A stretch of 64,000 nt of DNA from DATKHR01 sp036557365 (GCA_036557365.1 DATBHR010000095.1:1-64000); one strand, 5' to 3'. Counted from the stretch's first letter, positions 52,614 through 62,436 are shown. The notes: a model not told the origin generated them from the letters alone. Numbers and translations: made by a program.

Positions 52614-54683
52614 ATGCGCTGCAGAGCAGCCCGCGTGCTCATGGTGCTCTGCTGGTGCGCCTGCGGACGCTCGGTGTTCGCGCAGCCAGCGTCGACTCCG
52701 ACATTCAACAAAGACATCGCGCCGATCATCTGGTCGCGCTGCTCGGGATGCCATCGGCCTGGTGCCGTCGGTCCCTTCAGCCTGCTCACGTACGACGACG
52801 TGAAGCGGCGGACGACGATCGTTGCGCGCGTGACGGCAGCGCGCCAGATGCCGCCGTGGAAACCGACTCCCGGAAAAGGTGACTTCGCAAGCGCGCGCCG
52901 CCTGACCGATGCGGAGCTCGCGCTGGTGCAGCAGTGGATCGCGAACGGCGCGCCCGAAGGACGGCAGTCGGACTTGCCGACGCCGCCGAAGTGGGCGACC
53001 GGGTGGCAACTCGGCACGCCGGATCTCGTCGTGACGATGCCGACGGCGTATTCCGTGCGCGCGGAGTCGGACAGCCGCGATGCGTTCCGCACGTTCGTGC
53101 TGCCGATCCCGCTCGATCGTCCGCGTTACGTGCGCGGGATCGAATTCCGTCCCGACAACCCGCGCGTCGTGCATCACGTCAACATCGGCGTCGATCGGAC
53201 GCGCTCGTCGCGGCTGCTCGACGCGCGCGACGGAGAGCCGGGCTACAACGGCGGCATGGTGCAGGACGCGCGATATCCGGAAGGGCAGATGCTCGGCTGG
53301 ACGCCCGGCGAGTCGCCGCACCTGGTGTCGGACGGCATGCAGTGGCGCCTCGAGCCCGGAAGCGATCTCGTGGTCCAGATGCACCTGCAGCCGACGGGGA
53401 AGCCTGAGCCGCTGAAGGTCAGCGTCGGATTTTTTCTGACCGACGATCCGCCGACGCGCCGGCCGATCGGTCTGCGCCTCGGCAGCGAGACCATCGACAT
53501 CGCGCCGGGCGAGTCGAGCCACGTCATTTCAGATCGCTACGTGCTGCCGGTGGACGTCGAACTCTTCGCGATCCAGCCGCACGCGCACAACCTCGCGCGG
53601 CACATGGAAGCGATGGCCACCCGGCCTGACGGGACCGCGATCCCGCTCATCGAAATCGCCGACTGGGATTTTCGCTGGCAGGACGTGTATCGCTACGCGC
53701 ATCCGTTGGCGCTCCAGAAGGGGACGACGATCTCGATGCGCTATTCGTACGACAACTCCGCTGGCAACCCTCGTAATCCGTCGCATCCGCCCGGCCATGT
53801 TGTCTGGGGACAGAACACGTCGGACGAGATGGGTGATCTGTGGCTGCAGCTCGTCGCGCGGCGCGACGCGGACGTCGAGTCGCTGCAGCAGGACGTCCGT
53901 CGCAAGGCCAGCGTTGAAGACCTGGCGGCGTACACAAAGCTGCTCGCCCTCGATCCTGACAATCCGCTGCGTCACGATGCCGTCGCCGGCCTCAGCTACG
54001 ACGCTGGACGCCTCAACGACGCCATCACGCACTACGAGCAGTCGCTCGCGTTGAACCCGAAGTCCGCGTCGACGCACTACAACCTGGGCATCGCGCTCGC
54101 CGCGAGCGGCCGGCGCGAGGACGCGCGGGTGCAGTTCGAGCAGGCGGTCTCGATCGATCCGGACTACGCACAGGCGCACAACAACCTCGGCGCGATTCTG
54201 TTCGTCCTCGGCCAGAAGGGAGAGGCGCTCGCGCATTACCGACGCGCCGTTGCGCTGCGGCCCGACAACGCGGACGCGCACGCGAACCTCGCGACGCTGC
54301 TGTCCGCCGACGGCGACGTCCGCGAAGCCGCCGACGAGTTCGTGCGCGCGCTGAAGATCGACCCCGACGCGCCTGTCGCTCTTGCGGGCCTCGCCTGGAT
54401 TCGCGCCACCGCGTCCGATCCGGCGCTGAGACGAGGAGACGAAGCGGTGACATTTGCCGAGCGGGCGACCGACCGGACGGGCGGTAGGGACCTCTCGGCC
54501 CTCGACGCGCTCGCGGCGGCATACGCCGAGGTCGGGCGCTTCGACGATGCGGTCGCCGTCGCGATGCGGGCAAGCGTGCAGGCCCGTGCAGCAGGCAACA
54601 TCAATGTAGCCACTCGATTCGAGGCGCGCGCCGATCTCTACCGTCGTCATCTCGCCTACCGTGTTTCGTCTTCTGTGAAGTAG
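52614..54683 (+). CDS. Secreted cytochrome c / copper-monooxygenase-like / TPR protein
   Basis: A 689-residue exported protein with a signal peptide (residues 1-23), one haem c site CSGCH (43-47) with a later MPPWKP Met that may be its sixth ligand, and a central copper type II monooxygenase-like region (about 125-420). The central region has HHVNIGVD, QMHLQPTG and a QPHAHNLARHMEA histidine set expected to bind copper. Six or so TPR units follow (about 445-660). It is a close paralogue of the protein at 60745-62406. Probable role: oxidation of an unknown extracytoplasmic substrate by electron transfer from haem to copper. Confidence 0.8.
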   Translation: MRCRAARVLMVLCWCACGRSVFAQPASTPTFNKDIAPIIWSRCSGCHRPGAVGPFSLLTYDDVKRRTTIVARVTAARQMPPWKPTPGKGDFASARRLTDAELALVQQWIANGAPEGRQSDLPTPPKWATGWQLGTPDLVVTMPTAYSVRAESDSRDAFRTFVLPIPLDRPRYVRGIEFRPDNPRVVHHVNIGVDRTRSSRLLDARDGEPGYNGGMVQDARYPEGQMLGWTPGESPHLVSDGMQWRLEPGSDLVVQMHLQPTGKPEPLKVSVGFFLTDDPPTRRPIGLRLGSETIDIAPGESSHVISDRYVLPVDVELFAIQPHAHNLARHMEAMATRPDGTAIPLIEIADWDFRWQDVYRYAHPLALQKGTTISMRYSYDNSAGNPRNPSHPPGHVVWGQNTSDEMGDLWLQLVARRDADVESLQQDVRRKASVEDLAAYTKLLALDPDNPLRHDAVAGLSYDAGRLNDAITHYEQSLALNPKSASTHYNLGIALAASGRREDARVQFEQAVSIDPDYAQAHNNLGAILFVLGQKGEALAHYRRAVALRPDNADAHANLATLLSADGDVREAADEFVRALKIDPDAPVALAGLAWIRATASDPALRRGDEAVTFAERATDRTGGRDLSALDALAAAYAEVGRFDDAVAVAMRASVQARAAGNINVATRFEARADLYRRHLAYRVSSSVK

Positions 54684-54712
54684 ACTTCCCGACCAACTTG
54701 GGATCCAACGTT

Positions 54713-54741
54713 TTGTAATGGACGGCTCCACGCTGTTCTAT
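54713..54741 (+). promoter_or_regulatory. Possible sigma70-type promoter of the TonB receptor
   Basis: TTGTAA (54713-54718) and TTCTAT (54736-54741) are separated by 17 bases in an AT-richer stretch upstream of the receptor. Matches to consensus are only partial (4/6 and 3/6). A small hairpin GAGGC-GTTA-GCCTC lies downstream at 54774-54787. Confidence 0.25.
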
Positions 54742-54852
54742 TTTTCGCAAAACACCGTAGATATTTGCGGTCCGAGGCGTTAGCCTCTCCCGAGTCAATC
54801 GCTATCAGTGTCACGCGCGGGACGACTTCGTGACTGTTTTGGAGGGACGGGC

Positions 54853-57800
54853 ATGATTAGAAGCCGCATGTTGATGTGGGGAATGTTGCTGGGATGTCTC
54901 CTGGCACTGCCCACTGCCGCCAGGGCGCAGAGCGCGTTCGCGGGCGTTGTGAGAGACACCACGGGCGCAGTACTGCCGGGGGTGACGGTCGAGGCCGCGA
55001 GCCCGGCGCTGATCGAGCAGGTGCGCTCGGCGACGACGGACGCGAACGGCGCGTACAAGATCGACAACATCCGTCCCGGCGTCTACGTGCTCACGTTCAG
55101 CCTCCCGGGATTCGCGACCGTCAAGCGCGAGGGCGTCGAACTGCAGTCGAACTTCACGTCGACGATCAACGCCGACATGAAGGTCGGCGCGGTCGAAGAG
55201 ACGGTCACCGTCTCCGGTGAGTCGCCCGTTGTCGACGTGCAGAGCAACAGCAAGGCGCAGGTTCTGCCGCGCGACGTGCTCGACGCCGTTCCCACCGCCC
55301 ACACGATTCAGGGCGTCGGTCAGCTCGTCGTCGGCGTCACGCTGACGGCGCCGGACGTCGGCGGATCGCAGGCGATGCAGCAGACCTACTTCACGGTGCA
55401 CGGCCTCGGCGCCGCGCAGACGTCGCTGATGATGGACGGCATGATCATCAACGGCCTCCAGGGCGACGGCGCGATCCAGACCTACACGAACGACGCCGGC
55501 AACCAGGAAATGGTGTACCAGACCGGCGGCGGCACGGTGGATTCGCCGACCGGCGGCGTGAAGATCAACATGATCCCGAAGGAAGGCGGCAACCGCTTCA
55601 GCGGATCGCTCTTCCAGGGATACGAGACCAGCAAGTGGCAGAGCAATAACCTGACGCCGTTCCTCGCCGCCAACGGCGTGAAGTCGGTCGACAAGATCGG
55701 CACCTACAACGACACGAACTTCACCCTCGGCGGACCGATCAAGAAGGACTCGCTGTGGTTCTTCGGATCCGGCCGCTTCTTCATCGTCAACAAGCCGATC
55801 GCGAACACCTACGTGTCTGACGGCACGGAAGCCGGCATCCTCGAGTGCGCGAACGCGCTCGCAGGCCGCGGCGGCTCGCTCTGTACGCAGGGCGTGGACC
55901 CGCAGCACCAGTACAGCGGCCTGGCGCGGCTCACCTGGCAGATTAGCCCGCGTCAGAAGTTGTCGGGCTACTCCGATCGCATTCACAAGGTCCGCGGCGC
56001 CGCGATGAACCCGGGCGACGATCAGACCACGTCGTCGGTCGTGTGGAACTCGCCGCTCTACACGACGAACATGATCAAGTACACGTCGACGGTCAGCAGC
56101 AAGCTCCTGGTCGAAGGCGGCTTCTCGAGCAACATCGAGCGCTACAACAACCTCTATCAGCCGGGCATCGACCAGCCGTACGGAACCCTCGCCTGGCTGG
56201 ACAACGCCCGTCACGTGATCGACGGAGGCGCCTCCACGAACACTGCGTCTGCCGCGCAGTACGGCAGCTATCCGGATCGGTACAACATCCAGGGATCGGC
56301 GTCGTACGTGACCGGGTCGCAGGCCATCAAGTTCGGCTTCCAGGACTCGTACGGACCGTACAACCAGAACCTGCGCGCGAACGGCGACCTCTATCAGAAC
56401 TACATTTCAAACGCGCAGGGCATTCCGGTGCCGTCTACGGTGACGCTCCTCGCGACGCCGGTGCACTGGCAGGACCGACTGAACGCGAACCTCGGCATCT
56501 ACGGCCAGGACGTCCTGACTTACAGGCGCGCCACGATCACCCTCGGCGCCCGTTGGGAGTACATCAACGAGCAGGTGACCGGGCAGGACGCGCAGTCGGG
56601 CCGGTTCGCGAGCATCCCGGCATTCGGCAACATCCAGATGCCGACGTGGTCGAACTTCTCGCCGCGCACGTCGCTCGTATATGACGTGTTCGGCAACGGC
56701 AAGACCGCCGCGCGCTTCGGCTACAACCGGTTCGGCGTCGCCGCGACAACGACGCTCGCGTCGCTCTACGATCCGGCGGCCGGCACCATCATCACGACGA
56801 CGGCGCCGTGGACCGACAAAAACGGCGACGACATCGCGCAGGGCAGCTTCCGCTGCGCCTTCGCGACGGATCCGAACTGCGAAATCAACTTCGCCAGCGT
56901 TCCGGCCAACTTCGGCGTCATCTCGCTCGCGAGCCCATCGCCGAACCTGACGCGGCCCTACGTCGACCAGTACAACGTCGGCGTGACCCACGAGCTCCTG
57001 CGCGGCGTCTCGGTGTCGGGCGAGTGGTTCCACAACAACGCGAAGAACCCGTGGGAGCGCAACAACGTCCTGCGGCCGGGGACGTACTCGAACGGCAGCG
57101 TGCAGAACGCGTCCTACAAGCCGGTCACCATCTACAGCCCGCTCGACGGCAAGCCGATCACGGTGTACGACACGGTCAGCACCGCAGTGGCCCAGGCCGT
57201 GAAGAACGTCGACTCGAACGATCCGAACATCTCGCAGAAGTACGACGCGCTCGAGTTCAACTTCAACGCGCGGCTGCCGCGCGGCGCGCGGCTCTTCGGC
57301 GGTCTCGCGTCCGACCGGACCATCGCCAACTCGTGCAGCGGCGCGGCGACCAACCCGAACTTCCTCGTCACCATCGGCGGCGTGAACTACTGCGACCAGA
57401 ACAACAGCGGCATCCCGTGGCGCACCCAGTTCAAGCTGGCGGGCAACTACCCGCTGCCGTGGTGGGGCGTCCAGGTCGCCGGATCGTTCCAGGCGCTCCC
57501 GGGCTATCAGCTGGGCACGCAGGCATTGACCGCAGGCGGCGCCGGCGCGCCGAACTTCACGTCCTACAGCGGCGCGGCCTCGACCTGGACGGTCACCAGC
57601 GCGACGCGCTACACCACGTGCCCGGGCGATTCAGCTTCGCATGGGTGCGTGGTCAACGCGCTGGTCGTGCCCGGTGGCATCAACTCCGGCTCGTTCACCG
57701 TTCCGCTCGACCCGCCCGGCACGCTCCTGACTCCGCGCGTCACACAGCTCGACTTCTCGGTCAGCAAGCGGATCAGCGTCGGCGGCTTCAAGATCGATCC

Positions 57801-57966
57801 GAAGCTCGACATCTTCAACCTGATGAACTCCGACGACTACTTCTCGGTCCGGACGACGTCGTTCTCGCCGACGGCGACGCCGGCGGTGTCGGCGGGCACC
57901 TACATGCAGCCCGGCAGCATCCTGCAGGGCCGCCTGCTCCGCATCGGCGCGGTCATCAATTGGTAG
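54853..57966 (+). CDS. Oar-like TonB-dependent receptor with carboxypeptidase-regulatory domain
   Basis: A 1037-residue outer-membrane protein. The signal peptide covers residues 1-25 (ending ARAQS). A carboxypeptidase-regulatory-like domain (about 27-105) has FAGVVRDTTGAVLPGVTVEAASPALIEQ and an RPGVYVLTFSLPGF end. A plug region (about 125-230) and a large beta-barrel follow, ending in the aromatic strand GRLLRIGAVINW. The domain order is that of Oar-like receptors, abundant in Acidobacteria, which import oligosaccharides or other large substrates. A GGAGGG site lies 5 bases before the ATG at 54853. A strong intrinsic terminator follows. Confidence 0.93.
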   Translation: MIRSRMLMWGMLLGCLLALPTAARAQSAFAGVVRDTTGAVLPGVTVEAASPALIEQVRSATTDANGAYKIDNIRPGVYVLTFSLPGFATVKREGVELQSNFTSTINADMKVGAVEETVTVSGESPVVDVQSNSKAQVLPRDVLDAVPTAHTIQGVGQLVVGVTLTAPDVGGSQAMQQTYFTVHGLGAAQTSLMMDGMIINGLQGDGAIQTYTNDAGNQEMVYQTGGGTVDSPTGGVKINMIPKEGGNRFSGSLFQGYETSKWQSNNLTPFLAANGVKSVDKIGTYNDTNFTLGGPIKKDSLWFFGSGRFFIVNKPIANTYVSDGTEAGILECANALAGRGGSLCTQGVDPQHQYSGLARLTWQISPRQKLSGYSDRIHKVRGAAMNPGDDQTTSSVVWNSPLYTTNMIKYTSTVSSKLLVEGGFSSNIERYNNLYQPGIDQPYGTLAWLDNARHVIDGGASTNTASAAQYGSYPDRYNIQGSASYVTGSQAIKFGFQDSYGPYNQNLRANGDLYQNYISNAQGIPVPSTVTLLATPVHWQDRLNANLGIYGQDVLTYRRATITLGARWEYINEQVTGQDAQSGRFASIPAFGNIQMPTWSNFSPRTSLVYDVFGNGKTAARFGYNRFGVAATTTLASLYDPAAGTIITTTAPWTDKNGDDIAQGSFRCAFATDPNCEINFASVPANFGVISLASPSPNLTRPYVDQYNVGVTHELLRGVSVSGEWFHNNAKNPWERNNVLRPGTYSNGSVQNASYKPVTIYSPLDGKPITVYDTVSTAVAQAVKNVDSNDPNISQKYDALEFNFNARLPRGARLFGGLASDRTIANSCSGAATNPNFLVTIGGVNYCDQNNSGIPWRTQFKLAGNYPLPWWGVQVAGSFQALPGYQLGTQALTAGGAGAPNFTSYSGAASTWTVTSATRYTTCPGDSASHGCVVNALVVPGGINSGSFTVPLDPPGTLLTPRVTQLDFSVSKRISVGGFKIDPKLDIFNLMNSDDYFSVRTTSFSPTATPAVSAGTYMQPGSILQGRLLRIGAVINW

Positions 57967-57974
57967 GAGTCGGA

Positions 57975-58006
57975 AATTTAGAACTTAGAAGGTAAAAGGT
58001 AAAAGG
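57975..58006. repeat. Heptamer-type repeat fragment (element E, GGTAAAA and AACTTAGA units)
   Basis: AATTTAGAACTTAGAA is followed by two tandem GGTAAAA units and GG. It sits 8 bases after the receptor stop codon and just upstream of the intrinsic terminator. It looks like one arm of the same class of element as A-D but with a third unit sequence and no complementary arm. Confidence 0.55.
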
Positions 58007-58013
58007 ACTACGT

Positions 58014-58058
58014 GGGCCGGGGCGCCAGGTGATCACCTGGCACTCCGGCCCTTTTTTT
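58014..58058 (+). terminator. Intrinsic terminator of the TonB receptor gene
   Basis: GGGCCGG (58014-58020) pairs with CCGGCCC (58045-58051); between them CCAGGTGATCACCTGG is a perfect 16-base palindrome. A run of seven T (58052-58058) follows. It is a strong Rho-independent terminator for the plus-strand gene. Confidence 0.9.
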
Positions 58059-58063
58059 GTCCG

Positions 58064-60154
58064 CTATCGCGACCGCTTCAGGATCTCGAGATCGTTGCGC
58101 GCCTGATCGAAGCTCGGGTCGAGCGTGAGGGCGCGTTCGAACTCGGTCTTTGCTTCCGCCGAACGTCCGCTCATCGCCAGCGCGCGTCCGAGCAGGTCGT
58201 GCGACTCGGCGTCGTTCGGCGCGGATTCGACGGCACGCGCCGCCGACTGACGTCCACCTTCGACATCGCCGACGTTCAGCGCCAGCGCGGCGAGGTTGCG
58301 ATGGATGCGCACGTCCTTCGGATTGACGGCGAGGCCGCGTTCGAACGCCGCTCGCGCGTCCCTGGCGCGGCCCAGGCTTGCGTTGGCGACGCCGAGGTTG
58401 ATGAGCGCGCCGACGTCGTTCGGTCTCGACGCGAGAAAGCTCGTGTAGATCGCGATCGACTCCTCGAGCTTCTGCTGCGCGAAGAGGCTGTCAGCGAGAA
58501 GGCCGAGCGCGTCCACGTTCGAGGGACGCATCCGCAAAACCTGTCGCAGTTCGATCGTCGCGTCCGCGAATCGACGCTGATCGGCGTAGGCGCGCGCGAG
58601 GAGCATTCGCGCCGTTACTACTTCCTCCAGGTCCGGCTCGAGACGCAGAAACGTTTCGAGCGCCGGAATCGCGGCCGCCGTGTCCCCGTGATTGAAGAGC
58701 GCACCGCCGAGATGAAAGTACGCGCGCGAATATCCGCCGGCCGTGCCCTGACGAAGTTCGGGAAGCGCTTCCTCGTGCCGCTGCTCGGCTTCGAGCGAGA
58801 CCCCGAGGATCGCGTGCGCGGCAGCGGTCGGCCAGCGGTCCACGACGGTCCGCGCCATCGTCACGCCCGACCGGTAATCGCGATTGCGCAGAGCGGTGAC
58901 GACGGCGAGCGAGCCGGTCACAACGGCCACTCCTGCGACGGCTGCGATCCTGGCGGCACGCGCTGACGAGAGGTCGAATCGAGCGGCGAGCGCCGCCCAG
59001 GCGCGTTGGGCCGCAAGGACAGCGAGCACACATACCGCGATCATCGGCAGGTACATGCGTCGCTCGGCGCCGACTTCCGTTGAGATGGGGATGATGCTCG
59101 ACGTTGGCGCGAGCGTCACGAAGAACCACGCGCCGAGAAATCCGTACGCGGGCCAGCGACGAAGCGCAACAACGGTCAGCGCGAGCAGCGCGACGACGAG
59201 GACCGCCTGTGGCAGCACGCTCGACAGCGACAGGTCCACCGGTGGGCCGTAGTTCAACACCAGCGCGCGCGGCCACACGGCAAGACGGAGGTACTGGACG
59301 ATCATGACCGATTGATTCAACAAGTACGTCCACGGCGTCACACCGCTCGCGAAGCCTGCCGAGTGCATGCGCGGGCCCGATTGCTGAAGGACAACGACGA
59401 TCAGCCACGTGGCCGCGAGTCCTGCATACAACGGCCAGCGCCGGGCAGCCGCTTTTTTCCATGTCGTGAACGCAAAGGCGCGATCGAAGAGCGGCACCAT
59501 CAGCGGCGCCGTCACCATCGACTCCTTGCACGCCATACCGAGCGCGCAGCAGACGACGGCGGCCGCCGACCACTTCGCGCTCTCACTCGACCGCTCCGCG
59601 CGAATCGCCGCGTACATGGTCGACAGGTAGAGCAGCGCCATCATCGACTCCGTCCGCTGCGTCAGGTAGTCGACGACCTCGCTGTTGATCGGATGGACCG
59701 CCCAGACCAACGTGGCCGCGAACGCAAAGTCCAGCGCGTGAGCGTTGATGACCGATCCAAAGGCGCGTTCGGCGAGCAGACGCTTCAAAAGCGCGAGCAG
59801 CATCAACGCGCATGCGGCGTGCAGAAGGATATTGACGGCGTGGTACGACGGGACGCGCAGTCCGCTGACGGCGTAGTTCAATGCGAACGAGGCGTTGACG
59901 AGCGGACGGCCGGCAACCGGACGCTCACGCTCGATCGAGAACACCGCGGTGGGCCGCAGATCGCGAATCGCCGGATTGTCGACGACGGTACTGATGTCGT
60001 CGAAAACGAACGGCCCGTTGATCGAATTGGCGTAGGTCAGCAGGACCGCCAGCACGACGATCGCGGATCGCCATGGCAGCGACGAGCGGTTCACGGCGGT
60101 CTTCGCGGTCTTTGCCGTCTTTGCCGTCAGGGACGATTCCGAGACGCGCGTCAC
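58064..60154 (-). CDS. TMTC-like membrane protein with TPR array
   Basis: A 696-residue protein with 8-10 membrane helices (about 30-400), including FVFDDISTVVDNPAIRD near residue 50, whose acidic pair resembles the active-site region of TMTC/GT-C O-mannosyltransferases. A TPR array follows (about 430-690, RTGEAVEAFQRALEINPDYARAHFNL-style repeats). It probably glycosylates or scaffolds exported proteins. The N-terminus contains an AKTAKTAKTA run encoded by a 9-bp tandem repeat. GTG 60154 is annotated, but GTG 60094, just after that repeat, is a plausible alternative start. It converges with the TonB receptor. Confidence 0.82.
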   Translation of the reverse strand: MTRVSESSLTAKTAKTAKTAVNRSSLPWRSAIVVLAVLLTYANSINGPFVFDDISTVVDNPAIRDLRPTAVFSIERERPVAGRPLVNASFALNYAVSGLRVPSYHAVNILLHAACALMLLALLKRLLAERAFGSVINAHALDFAFAATLVWAVHPINSEVVDYLTQRTESMMALLYLSTMYAAIRAERSSESAKWSAAAVVCCALGMACKESMVTAPLMVPLFDRAFAFTTWKKAAARRWPLYAGLAATWLIVVVLQQSGPRMHSAGFASGVTPWTYLLNQSVMIVQYLRLAVWPRALVLNYGPPVDLSLSSVLPQAVLVVALLALTVVALRRWPAYGFLGAWFFVTLAPTSSIIPISTEVGAERRMYLPMIAVCVLAVLAAQRAWAALAARFDLSSARAARIAAVAGVAVVTGSLAVVTALRNRDYRSGVTMARTVVDRWPTAAAHAILGVSLEAEQRHEEALPELRQGTAGGYSRAYFHLGGALFNHGDTAAAIPALETFLRLEPDLEEVVTARMLLARAYADQRRFADATIELRQVLRMRPSNVDALGLLADSLFAQQKLEESIAIYTSFLASRPNDVGALINLGVANASLGRARDARAAFERGLAVNPKDVRIHRNLAALALNVGDVEGGRQSAARAVESAPNDAESHDLLGRALAMSGRSAEAKTEFERALTLDPSFDQARNDLEILKRSR
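60097..60128. repeat. 9-bp tandem repeat inside the TMTC-like N-terminus
   Basis: Three and a half units of C(G/C)GTCTT(C/T)G encode AKTAKTAKTA if the distal GTG start is used. It lies at the edge of the divergent promoter region and may be intergenic repeat sequence captured into the coding frame. Confidence 0.6.
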
Positions 60155-60220
60155 GGCCCAGAGCTTATCGTGAAGTGCCAATACTCCGGATGGCCGTGGT
60201 ATCTTCGTCGGAAGGACACC

Positions 60221-60748
60221 ATGACGGTCTTGCCGCTGCTGGCGGTGCTCGTCCAGGCGCTTTCCGGCGCGACGATCGACGCGCTCGACGCGCCGGCCGG
60301 CACGAAGGCGATCGTCTACGTGTTCACCAGCACGGACTGTCCCATCTCGAACCGCTACGCGCCGGAGATCGTTCGCATCCAGCAGGCGTTCGCGCCGAAA
60401 GGCGTCCGCTTCAGGCTCGTGTATCCGGGCAAGCACGAGGATCCGAAAAGCATCCAGGAGCACATGTCGGCGTTTTCGTACACAGGGCTCGAGGCTGTGC
60501 GCGATACCGAACTCGCGCTCGTGAAGTTCGCTGGCGCGACGATTACGCCAGAGGTCGCGGTTGTAGCTGGCGGCAAGGTCGTCTATCGCGGCCGCATCGA
60601 CGATCGGTTCGCCGACCTCGGCGTCGAGCGATCGGTCATCACGACCCACGACCTCCGCGATGCGCTCGCCTCCATCGTCGCCGGGCGCGACGTCGCAGTT
60701 TCGCGGACGCAGGCTGTCGGCTGCTATATCGCGGACCTGACGCGATGA
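60221..60748 (+). CDS. Redoxin-like secreted protein
   Basis: A 175-residue thioredoxin-fold protein with a short hydrophobic N-terminus (LPLLAVLVQALSG), a single conserved Cys in FTSTDCPISNRYAPEI (about residue 38) rather than CxxC, and the GLEAVRDTELALVKFAGATITPEVAVV cis-Pro region (TITPEV). Single-Cys AhpC/TSA-like proteins of this type are typically paired with cytochrome c genes. It overlaps the downstream cytochrome c/monooxygenase-like gene as ATGA (60745-60748), so the products are probably made together and act on the same redox partner. Confidence 0.82.
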   Translation: MTVLPLLAVLVQALSGATIDALDAPAGTKAIVYVFTSTDCPISNRYAPEIVRIQQAFAPKGVRFRLVYPGKHEDPKSIQEHMSAFSYTGLEAVRDTELALVKFAGATITPEVAVVAGGKVVYRGRIDDRFADLGVERSVITTHDLRDALASIVAGRDVAVSRTQAVGCYIADLTR

Positions 60749-62406
60749 TCGCGTGGCTCCTGGCGGCGGCCGCCGCCGCGGCGCCGACCTACACCACCGA
60801 CGTCGCACCGCTCCTGAACGATCGGTGCGCGGTCTGTCATCACGACAACGGATCCGCACCGTTTTCCCTGCTCACGTACGAAGATGCGAAACGTCATGCG
60901 CGTCAGATCGCGGACGTGACCCGGCGTCGCGTCATGCCGCCGTGGAAAATGGAACCGGGTTATGGTCCGTTCGTCGGCCAGCACCCGTTGAGCGGAGACG
61001 AAATCGATCTGCTCGGCCGGTGGGCCGATGCGGGAGCGCCCCGCGGCGAAGGTCCTGCGCCCACCGCGAAGATGCGGTGGACAGACACGTGGCAGCTCGG
61101 CAAGCCGGACCTCGTCGTCACGTTGCCTGAACCGTTCGTGCTGCCTCCCGAAGGCACCGACGTGTTCAGAATCTTCGTCGTCCCGATTCCGGTCGCGACC
61201 GAACGGTTCGTTCGCGGCATCGAGTTCCGTCCCGGAAATGCGCGCGTCGTCCATCACGCCAACATCCGCGTCGATCCGACGCCGGCATCCAAGGCGCTCG
61301 ACGACAAGGATCCGGGCCCCGGCTACAGTGGATTGATCCTTCGATCGGCGACGTACCCCGATGGCAATTTCCTCGGCTGGACGCCGGGCCAGGTCGCGCC
61401 GCTCGCGCCACCGGATCTTGCGTGGCGACTCGAGCCGCACACCGATCTCGTGATCGAGACGCACATGCAGCCGAGCGGAAAGCCGGAGAAGGTGCAGCCA
61501 TCGGTGGCGTTCTACTTCGGCGACACGCCGCCGACGCGCACGCCGGCGATGCTGCGGCTCGGCCGGCAGTCGATCGACATCCCCGCCGGCGACAAGTCGT
61601 ACACCATCACCGATTCCTACGTCCTGCCGGTGGACGTCGACGTGCTCGCGCTCCAGCCGCACGCGCACTATCGCCTTCGCGAGGCGCGCGGCGACGCGAC
61701 GCTGCCCGACGGAACCGTGAAGCCGCTCTTATTAATAAAGGACTGGGATTTCCGCTGGCAACACGTCTATCGCTACGTGACGCCGCTCGCGCTGCCGAAA
61801 GGCACCACGCTCTCGATGCGTTATGTCTACGACAACTCGACGGACAACCCGCGCAATCCCGAACGTCCGCCGAAGCGCGCGCGATGGGGACAGCGTTCCG
61901 CGGACGAGATGGGCGACCTCTGGATTCAGGCGTTGACGCACAGCGAGGCGGATCTCGTCACGCTCGACGCGTCGTTCCGACGCAAAGTCGTGGCGGAAGA
62001 CGTCAACGGCTACGAAATGGAGATCGAGCGCCATCCGGACGACGTCGGTCTCCTCGACACCGCGGCGCTCCTCTATCTCGAGCTCGGACGCCCGGACCGC
62101 GCGGTCGATCACTTCCAGCGCTCGCTGTCGCTGAAGCCGACCTCCGCTCCCGCGCATTACAACCTCGGCACCGCGCTCACGCTCGCTCATCGCCTGGATG
62201 ACGCCGCCACCGAATACCGGGAAGCGATCCGCATCGATCCCGGATATGCGAACGCACACAACAATCTCGGGAACGTGCTGCTCGCGCAGGGAAAAGTGGA
62301 CGACGCGATTCGGGAGTTCCGGGAGGTCGTCCGCCTGCAGCCCGATTCGCCGACGGCGAAGGCCAACCTGGCCGCGGCGCTCCAACGCAAAGCTCCAAAG
62401 CCCTGA
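60745..62406 (+). CDS. Cytochrome c / copper-monooxygenase-like / TPR protein, shorter paralogue
   Basis: A 553-residue secreted protein related along its whole length to the one at 52614-54683. Signal peptide residues 1-13; haem c site CAVCH (28-32) with MPPWKM downstream; copper-monooxygenase-like region (about 105-405) with HHANIRVD, ETHMQPSG and QPHAHYRLREA; and three TPR units (about 440-545). The TPR array is shorter than in the paralogue. It is translationally coupled to the redoxin gene, a link missing at the other locus. The substrate is unknown. Confidence 0.82.
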   Translation: MIAWLLAAAAAAAPTYTTDVAPLLNDRCAVCHHDNGSAPFSLLTYEDAKRHARQIADVTRRRVMPPWKMEPGYGPFVGQHPLSGDEIDLLGRWADAGAPRGEGPAPTAKMRWTDTWQLGKPDLVVTLPEPFVLPPEGTDVFRIFVVPIPVATERFVRGIEFRPGNARVVHHANIRVDPTPASKALDDKDPGPGYSGLILRSATYPDGNFLGWTPGQVAPLAPPDLAWRLEPHTDLVIETHMQPSGKPEKVQPSVAFYFGDTPPTRTPAMLRLGRQSIDIPAGDKSYTITDSYVLPVDVDVLALQPHAHYRLREARGDATLPDGTVKPLLLIKDWDFRWQHVYRYVTPLALPKGTTLSMRYVYDNSTDNPRNPERPPKRARWGQRSADEMGDLWIQALTHSEADLVTLDASFRRKVVAEDVNGYEMEIERHPDDVGLLDTAALLYLELGRPDRAVDHFQRSLSLKPTSAPAHYNLGTALTLAHRLDDAATEYREAIRIDPGYANAHNNLGNVLLAQGKVDDAIREFREVVRLQPDSPTAKANLAAALQRKAPKP

Positions 62407-62436
62407 CAACGCGCGGTCGACACGGAGACCTCACGT

